A stretch of DNA of 20,176 nt. Source: Clostridia bacterium (GTDB lineage Bacteria; Bacillota_A; Clostridia; Peptostreptococcales; JAAYPU01). Below the pieces are notes generated by a model. That model was not told the DNA's origin. It worked only from the letters and a program-made list of their open reading frames with translations, and did no database searches. The DNA is taken from contig JAKSCF010000265.1 in NCBI GenBank assembly GCA_022360735.1, forward strand, positions 1-20,176, given 5' to 3'. Below, in pieces: positions 15,401 to 20,176 of this stretch. A program made the translations under genes and the position numbers. Each line of letters opens with the position of its first letter. The first letter of the stretch is position 1.

Positions 15401-15539
15401 AATATACCTCTTTCTTTTTAAATATATGTAAATTGATAATCAAAAATAAAAACCCTATAAGAATAAGCTCTATAGGGCTGTTTATTGTATAACAATCCTT
15501 TTGACTTCAACTTTAGTTGTCGTTTGACATAACCAACAA
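15401..15539 (-). promoter_or_regulatory. Leader of the DEAD-box helicase gene
   Basis: Transcribed segment between the predicted start (about 15539) and ATG 15400. It contains, in RNA order, CAAC-UAAA-GUUG (15519-15508), whose CAAC could also pair with an earlier GUUG; an ATTGT/ACAAT hairpin (15496-15484); and the terminator hairpin (15477-15453) with its U-tract. Such an arrangement suits conditional termination, as known for several RNA-helicase genes. No obvious antiterminator pairing to the terminator arms was found by eye. Confidence 0.45.
15441..15477 (-). terminator. Intrinsic terminator/attenuator upstream of the helicase gene
   Basis: On the minus strand CCCTATA (15477-15471) pairs with TATAGGG (15459-15453) around 11 bases, followed by TTTTTATTTTT. 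It lies after the helicase promoter and about 50 bases before its start codon, and about 120 bases after the stop of the lipid-kinase gene, so it can end that transcript and attenuate the helicase. Confidence 0.78.
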
Positions 15540-15545
15540 TATGTT

Positions 15546-15574
15546 AGTATAACATTCCTTTATTATAATTGCAA
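15546..15574 (-). promoter_or_regulatory. Sigma-A-type promoter of the helicase gene
   Basis: On the minus strand TTGCAA (15574-15569), a 17-base spacer and TATACT (15551-15546), with TG one base before the -10 (extended -10). It begins about 20 bases after the stop of the upstream lipid-kinase gene. Confidence 0.82.
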
Positions 15575-15595
15575 TGTAATTTTCATAACTTTACT

Positions 15596-17215
15596 TTACC
15601 TTAACATATCCTTTACAAATACGGTTGAATGATATTTTAAGTTTCTTTGATAATCCAATTCGACAAAATCTGTTGGTTTTACATCTTCTGATTTTTTATC
15701 AAAATAGTTAAGGTTTACATTTTGAAGCATTTTATATACAAATTGAGAACAAAACATAATATTTTCTTTATGCGAATACGGTAACAGCAAGCCTAAAACA
15801 TTATAAGAACTCCCTTGTTTATTAATATTCTCAATTTGCTCCAATACTATCTTTTTTTGATTTTCATTTGCTTTCAGCTTATATATGATGATATTGGCAT
15901 CTTTCTTCTTATAAAAGAATTCTATCATTTCTTGATTCAAACCCGGCGAATAAATATTCTCACCACCGTTATAGCTTACGATGGTTTTTAATTCTTCATC
16001 AAATGCCAAAGAAACATGACTGTAATCTTTTTTAGTGACTTTCCCTATGAGCTCTCCGGCAGTACTTCCGGTACTTGACAATACAATATATAAGTATCCA
16101 TTATCCAAAGTTTGTCTCGCGGATTCAAAATATGCTTCACTCAAAGAATTTTTATTGACATAATTCAATGCATTATGTTTTGGCATATCTCTAATTAAAG
16201 ATACAACATTTTGAGATACGTGCTCAATATTAAGTTCTGGTTTTTTAATATCATGAAGCATTTGAGTGGAAATCTTTTCAACAACATTTTTCACTTCATA
16301 AAAACTGAATGTATGATCTGGTATCGTACCTTCCTCATGATTATTTCGTGTTATAATTTTTAACTTACCCTGCATATTTGAAATAGATAAAGGAAAATTC
16401 GTTCCTACCTCTCCATCAATATCAGTGCCTATTTTCTCATCACAATTCACAGTCAATTGACTCGTCTGAAAATAAACCACATGAGGACTGTTAAAATGTT
16501 CGCCGTTATGGATTTTTAAAAGCAGCGGCATTAACTCGTATAAAGGGCATTTCTTAAAAATGTAAATATCAAATAGTCCGTCATTTATTGAAGAAAAAGG
16601 GGCTATTTTCTTAAAGCCACCCGCCGATTTCCCATTCATAATCAGCATAAAATATATTTCACCCTCAAAGTTCATTTCCTCACTGTTAACCGTAATATAA
16701 ACAGGTTTCATGTTCGGAAGCTCTTCAATCCCTTTTAAATAGTAAGCTAACACGCCTAAACTGTTTTTAACTTTTGCATCTGTTCTTTGGCTTATGTCTA
16801 TGAGAAATCCTAGGCTGGCAACATTTATAAAATATTTGTCATTGACACAGCCTATATCGCTGTATGTATAATTATCTCTTAATAGTATCTCGGTTATTTC
16901 TTCTATGGTTTTAGGCAAATTAAAATACCGTGCATAGTCGTTGGCAGTACCTACAGGAAAAATACCTATAGGTAAATCAATGTTGTGTTTTACCAACACA
17001 TTAACCACTTGATTAATCGTTCCATCGCCTCCTGCAACAAGTATTTTTGCATAATCATTTAAATTGATATTTGAAATGACTTGTTCTAAACCTTGGTCCA
17101 TCCTGTAAGGTATGATTTGAAACCCTTTTTTTTGGAACTTTGAGATAATATAATCTAAGTAATTTTTAAACAATTTATTGCCAGAAAAAGGATTGTAAAT
17201 TAGTAAAACGTTCAA
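15596..17215 (-). CDS. Diacylglycerol-kinase-type lipid kinase fused to a permuted papain-like (YiiX/NlpC-P60-type) domain
   Basis: 539 residues; bacterial soluble lipid kinases (DgkB, YegS) have about 300. Residues 1-290 are a complete kinase: NPFSGNK (8-14), GGDGT (62-66) for ATP, GTANDYAR (89-96), INVASLGF (130-137), AGGFKKIAPFSSINDGLFD (198-216) and DIDGE (265-269). After a linker (about 291-370) comes a second domain: YLYIVLSSTG, then DYSHVSLAF with His400, YNGGENIYSP, a strand IIIYKLKA, the helix ending NVLGLLLPY, then MFCSQFVYKML with Cys489 and VKPTDFVEL. The His-before-Cys order and FCSQFVY match circularly permuted papain-like enzymes (YiiX, LRAT-like), which act on amide or acyl bonds. 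The lipid-kinase role is solid; the hydrolase role is inferred. No signal peptide or membrane helix, so cytoplasmic or peripheral. Start TTG 17215 has GAGGGGGA upstream. It is divergent from the radical SAM gene; a promoter lies at 17258-17287. Confidence 0.85.
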   Translation of the reverse strand: MNVLLIYNPFSGNKLFKNYLDYIISKFQKKGFQIIPYRMDQGLEQVISNINLNDYAKILVAGGDGTINQVVNVLVKHNIDLPIGIFPVGTANDYARYFNLPKTIEEITEILLRDNYTYSDIGCVNDKYFINVASLGFLIDISQRTDAKVKNSLGVLAYYLKGIEELPNMKPVYITVNSEEMNFEGEIYFMLIMNGKSAGGFKKIAPFSSINDGLFDIYIFKKCPLYELMPLLLKIHNGEHFNSPHVVYFQTSQLTVNCDEKIGTDIDGEVGTNFPLSISNMQGKLKIITRNNHEEGTIPDHTFSFYEVKNVVEKISTQMLHDIKKPELNIEHVSQNVVSLIRDMPKHNALNYVNKNSLSEAYFESARQTLDNGYLYIVLSSTGSTAGELIGKVTKKDYSHVSLAFDEELKTIVSYNGGENIYSPGLNQEMIEFFYKKKDANIIIYKLKANENQKKIVLEQIENINKQGSSYNVLGLLLPYSHKENIMFCSQFVYKMLQNVNLNYFDKKSEDVKPTDFVELDYQRNLKYHSTVFVKDMLR

Positions 17216-17257
17216 AGTAATTCCCCCTCACCTTTAATCTACTCTATATATTATGCC

Positions 17258-17287
17258 ATATTATGCTTTAACACTCATCATTTGTAA
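17258..17287 (-). promoter_or_regulatory. Candidate promoter of the lipid-kinase fusion gene
   Basis: On the minus strand TTACAA (17287-17282), 18-base spacer, TAATAT (17263-17258), 43 bases before the TTG start. The -35 falls inside the perfect hairpin ATCATT-TGT-AATGAT (17277-17291), which could be an operator. Confidence 0.4.
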
Positions 17288-17456
17288 TGATATTATTTTC
17301 TTTCATATAATACCCAATTTTTGAAATATTTATAATCATCCGGCGCTTTCAAAATATTATCTCAATATCAACTTTATTCTCTTTCTCAGTTACACTATGG
17401 ATGATTATACACCATAAAAAATAAGTTGTTAAGGCCTACACGCCGAAACATAACTG

Positions 17457-17465
17457 TGGTACAAT
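17457..17465 (+). promoter_or_regulatory. Candidate extended -10 promoter of the radical SAM gene
   Basis: TGG followed by TACAAT (17460-17465) fits an extended -10 element, about 33 bases before the chosen start. No -35 of good quality lies 16-18 bases upstream. The rest of the 17216-17498 divergent gap shows no gene. Confidence 0.4.
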
Positions 17466-17498
17466 AAAAAATATTTGATTTTAAAGGAAAAAATGATA

Positions 17499-18422
17499 AT
17501 GATGTATTGGGAAAATAAAAGATATAACGCTTTAGGATTGTATTTAAAAAATAAATTCAATAAGCAAATTATAAAATTATCTTTAGACGCAGGATTCACC
17601 TGTCCAAATAGAGACGGCACTTTAAGTACAGAAGGCTGTATATATTGTTCCCCTTTAGGATCGGGAGATTTTGCAGCTTCCAGAAGATTAGATCTTTATA
17701 CTCAATTAGAGCAACAGATGGTTTTACTTAAAAACAAATGGCCTAATGGAAAATATATCGCTTATTTTCAAAATTATACGAATACCTATGCTCCCATAAA
17801 TGAATTGACGTCATTATACAACAAAGCCATATCTCATCCTAATGTTATTGGGTTAGCAATCGCTACACGACCGGACTGCTTACCTGATGAAACCATTGAT
17901 CTGCTGTCTAAACTCAATAAAAAAACATTCTTATGGGTAGAGTTGGGGCTGCAAACCATCCATGAGCATACAGCGCAACTAATCAATCGTCAATATTCAT
18001 TAAAAGTATTTGAAGAAGCTTTAGGTAAGCTTAAACAACATCAAATTAAAACAGTTGTCCACCTTATTTTCGGACTACCATTTGAAAGTAAAAAAGATAT
18101 GCTGGATTCTGTACATTACCTATCCTCTAAAGATATATTTGGTATCAAATTACACTTGCTTCATGTATTAAAGCATACAAAGCTTGCCAAAATGTATCAA
18201 CTGGATCAATTCAGCACTCTAAAAAAAGAGGCATACATTAGCTTAATCGTCGATGCCCTGGAGATTCTTCACCCTGAAATAACCATTCACAGGCTCACAG
18301 GGGATGCCCCTTGGAAGCATTTGGTTGCCCCCAAATGGAGTACAGATAAAAGGGGTATCCTAAACGGCATTGATGCAGAGCTGAAAAGAAGAAAGAGTTG
18401 GCAGGGTATTAAATTCCTCTAG
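17499..18422 (+). CDS. YhcC-family radical SAM protein (TIGR01212 type)
   Basis: 307 residues. Radical SAM fold with the family's N-terminal signature DAGFTCPNRDGTLSTEGCIYC, here seen as CPNRDG followed by GCIYC; the cysteines bind the [4Fe-4S] cluster that cleaves S-adenosylmethionine. Further family stretches: KRYNALGLYLKNKF at the start, YIAYFQNYTNTYAP, ATRPDCLPDE, LWVELGLQTIHEHT, HLIFGLPFESKKDM, IKLHLLHVLKHTKLA and the C-terminal RLTGDAPWKHLVAPKWS with KRGILNGID. Substrate and reaction are unknown for this family; it is not HemN or a biotin/lipoate synthase. The frame opens at TTG 17475; ATGs lie at 17493, 17499 and 17502, and the AAGGA box at 17484-17488 suits 17499 best. Its stop codon shares four bases (CTAG, 18419-18422) with the stop of the convergent response-regulator gene, with no terminator visible. 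Confidence 0.9.
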   Translation: MMYWENKRYNALGLYLKNKFNKQIIKLSLDAGFTCPNRDGTLSTEGCIYCSPLGSGDFAASRRLDLYTQLEQQMVLLKNKWPNGKYIAYFQNYTNTYAPINELTSLYNKAISHPNVIGLAIATRPDCLPDETIDLLSKLNKKTFLWVELGLQTIHEHTAQLINRQYSLKVFEEALGKLKQHQIKTVVHLIFGLPFESKKDMLDSVHYLSSKDIFGIKLHLLHVLKHTKLAKMYQLDQFSTLKKEAYISLIVDALEILHPEITIHRLTGDAPWKHLVAPKWSTDKRGILNGIDAELKRRKSWQGIKFL

Positions 18423-19095
18423 TCCTTAATATACTTATATAAATGTGACGGCCTGCCTTTGGATCCATATCTGGTATGTAATTTTACTTCACCTATTGAT
18501 TCAAGATATTCTAAATATCGTCTTACGGTTACCTTGGACAATGACATTTTTTGGGCTATCATTTCACTGGTAAATATTCTTTCCCATTGTCCTTCATTAA
18601 CGTCCGTATTCTTTCCAGCGTGTTTTTATGAAGCCCTTTAATTAATTCATTATCACCTTGCATCTCAAAATTTATCCTTATTTTATCCAAGTCTTCCTGC
18701 TTAACCGTATCGGCACTATGCAATAACTTATATTGCTTTAAATAGCTTTCTAGAGACTTTTTGAGCCGTTCATACTCAAAAGGCTTTATCAAATAATCTG
18801 TTGCTCCCAGTTTTAAAGCTGCATCAATATTTTGTGACTCTTTTGAAGCGGTTACTAATATAACATCTATCATCATACATCTTCTTCTTAATTCTTTTAA
18901 GAAATGTATGCCGTCAATCTTAGGGATATATATATCTAACAGAATCAATTCAACCTTATTCTTTTTACAAAAATTAAGGGCATCTTCCCCATTTGAAACT
19001 ATCCCCATAACACTAAATCCTTCTACGCTTTGGATATATCTTTTATTGAGCTCTGCAACCATTGGATCATCTTCTACGATTAAAACATTTATCAT
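18419..19095 (-). pseudogene. CitB/DcuR-type response regulator, frameshifted before its HTH domain
   Basis: From ATG 19095 the frame gives a receiver domain with VEDDP (acidic pocket D9, D10), phospho-acceptor D54 in LILLDIYIPK, T82 and K104 in LIKPF. It then enters the linker characteristic of the CitB/DcuR/DctR family (GLHKNTLERIRTL) and stops at 18559 after 178 residues. The missing output domain is intact in the next frame: NEGQWERIF, SEMIAQKMSLSKVTVRRYLE and GEVKLHTRYGSKGRPSHLY, ending in TAG at 18421-18419. The span is 677 bases; one extra base would give 678, a 225-residue protein of normal family length. The shift lies near TTAATG at 18595-18600, where one more A would read TTA AAT GAA. 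No slippery heptamer is seen. Either a recent mutation or a one-base sequence error. ATG overlaps the kinase stop by four bases, as in intact pairs. Confidence 0.85.
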
Positions 19096-20176
19096 TTGGT
19101 ACCCCCCTTAGGTAATATGATTGTAAAGGTCGTTCCTTTATTAATTTTTGAGATTACTTTTATTTCCCCATTAAGACTTTGAACATTTTCTTTAACTAAT
19201 GCTAATCCTATACCTCTGCTTTCACTTTTATCCGTAAATCCTCTTTCAAATATCTTTTTAATGTTTTCTTTTTTTATTCCAACCCCAGAATCTCCAACTT
19301 CTATTATAATTTTAGATTCACTTTCTTCTATTCTAACATTAATACTTTTTTCTTCTTTGTCTGACTTGCTTACAGACTCTAGAGCATTTGCAATCAGATT
19401 TCCTATTATCGTTACAAGTACATTGCTGTTGATATTCTTATGCTTACACTCAAGTTTTGTACGTTTATCTATTTTGATAGATATACCCAACTCTTTTGCT
19501 CTGCTAAATTTCCCAAGTATCAACCCGGCAATGGTTGGATCTTTTATTCTTTTTATAATCATACTCAATATTTGTTGTTGTGTATCAGCAACATTAATAA
19601 TGTAATTTTTTGCTTCCTCAATTTCACCTATTTTTATGAGTCCTAAAATAACATGAAGTTTATTAGCAAATTCATGAGAATTTGCTCTTAGAGCTTCAAT
19701 GATGAGTTTAACACCTGTAAGTTCTTCTGCCAGCATTGTCAACTCTGTTTTGTCTCTAAAGGTTGCTATGGCACCAATAATTTTTCCTTTGCTTATGATG
19801 GGTACTCTGTTTGCCACTACTATTGTATCATTGGTAATCAGCTCTTTGTCATACTCTGCAATTCCTGATTCCAAAACTCTGGGAAGCATACTTGTAGGAA
19901 ACACACTTTTTACGTTTTTACCTTTTATGTTATTCTTATTCTTTTCTTCTATTTTAAGCATATTCATTGCCGAATCATTAATAATGGTTACCCTGCCGTC
20001 CTGGTCTACGGCTAGAATGCCCTCATGGATTGCATCCATCATCGCTATATTTTCATTGTACAGTTTGGTTATTTGGCTGGGTTCTAATCCCATCAAAGAA
20101 TTCTTAATATTCTTTGCCAATAAAAAAGCACCGATTGTTCCTACTACTAATCCAAAAAGTGTGAGTAAAACAATAA
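19092..20176 (-). CDS. CitA/DcuS-type sensor histidine kinase (5'-partial)
   Basis: Runs off the right edge; about 360 C-terminal residues are present. At the edge the reading frame continues as a hydrophobic helix (LLTLFGLVVGTIGAFLLA), the second membrane segment after the missing extracellular sensor domain. Next come a cytoplasmic PAS domain (AIHEGILAVDQDGRVTIIN to IGAIATFRDKTEL), the family-specific dimerization/phosphoacceptor helix with SHEFANKLHVILGLI (the His of HEF), and a complete ATPase domain: NLIANALES (N box), EVGDSGVGI (G1), IFERGFTDK (F) and SRGIGLALV (G2). CitA/DcuS kinases sense citrate or C4-dicarboxylates and switch on their transport and metabolism; the ligand here cannot be told because the sensor domain is outside the window. 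Stop TGA overlaps the regulator's ATG (ATGA), so the pair is translationally coupled. Confidence 0.92.
   Translation of the reverse strand, partial: IVLLTLFGLVVGTIGAFLLAKNIKNSLMGLEPSQITKLYNENIAMMDAIHEGILAVDQDGRVTIINDSAMNMLKIEEKNKNNIKGKNVKSVFPTSMLPRVLESGIAEYDKELITNDTIVVANRVPIISKGKIIGAIATFRDKTELTMLAEELTGVKLIIEALRANSHEFANKLHVILGLIKIGEIEEAKNYIINVADTQQQILSMIIKRIKDPTIAGLILGKFSRAKELGISIKIDKRTKLECKHKNINSNVLVTIIGNLIANALESVSKSDKEEKSINVRIEESESKIIIEVGDSGVGIKKENIKKIFERGFTDKSESRGIGLALVKENVQSLNGEIKVISKINKGTTFTIILPKGGTK

Noticed and set aside
18590..18605. Programmed ribosomal frameshift in the response regulator
   Set aside because: No X XXY YYZ slippery heptamer or nearby strong stem was found at the frame junction; a one-base change explains it more simply.
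18459..18641. Plus-strand open frame of 60 codons after the radical SAM gene
   Set aside because: It is antisense to the frameshifted HTH domain, which reads as a recognisable family sequence on the minus strand.

Overview
AT-rich sequence with Shine-Dalgarno sites (AGGAGG-type) ahead of nearly every gene, frequent TTG starts and the gene order rpsB-tsf-pyrH-frr-uppS-cdsA-dxr-rseP-ispG. Together these point to a low-GC Gram-positive bacterium of the class Clostridia. No rRNA, tRNA, CRISPR array, insertion sequence or phage gene was seen. The window is chromosomal core with a less ordinary right flank.

Layout. Positions 1-731 hold the possible tail of an upstream gene and a membrane-anchored XRE regulator (+). 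Positions 821-9808 are one long minus-strand block. In transcription order it is rpsB and tsf (translation), pyrH (UMP kinase), frr (ribosome recycling), uppS (undecaprenyl-PP synthase), cdsA (CDP-diacylglycerol), dxr (MEP pathway), rseP (site-2 protease), ispG (MEP pathway) and a stand-alone B3/B4 tRNA-synthetase-like domain protein. It has its own promoter and a structured leader before rpsB, an intrinsic terminator after tsf, a weaker one after rpsB, and a hairpin after frr. uppS/cdsA and dxr/rseP overlap. The block links translation, isoprenoid supply, lipid-carrier synthesis and phospholipid synthesis. queH (9977-10597, -) makes queuosine and lies just upstream of the rpsB promoter.

The queH/nitronate-monooxygenase intergenic region (10598-10901) is divergent and rich in inverted repeats. 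Next come a NMO/FabK-like flavoenzyme (+) with its terminator, a FapA-family (DUF342) polymer-like protein (-), a DEAD-box RNA helicase (-) whose leader contains an intrinsic terminator, and a 539-residue protein (-) joining a diacylglycerol-kinase-type lipid kinase to a permuted papain-like (YiiX/NlpC-P60-type) domain. After that are a YhcC-type radical SAM protein (+) and a CitB/DcuR-type response regulator with a CitA/DcuS-type histidine kinase (both -), the kinase running off the right edge.

Most notable points: (1) the response regulator reads as a full-length protein of about 225 residues only if one base is restored near 18597, so it is frameshifted as given; (2) the lipid kinase/papain-like fusion; (3) an apparent attenuator between promoter and start of the helicase gene; (4) a nested stem-loop leader before rpsB, a candidate ribosomal-protein autoregulatory element; (5) related GGTTGGG...CCCAACC palindromes between genes. 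I found no clearly new multi-gene system; the fusion protein and the two leaders are the best candidates for new biology.
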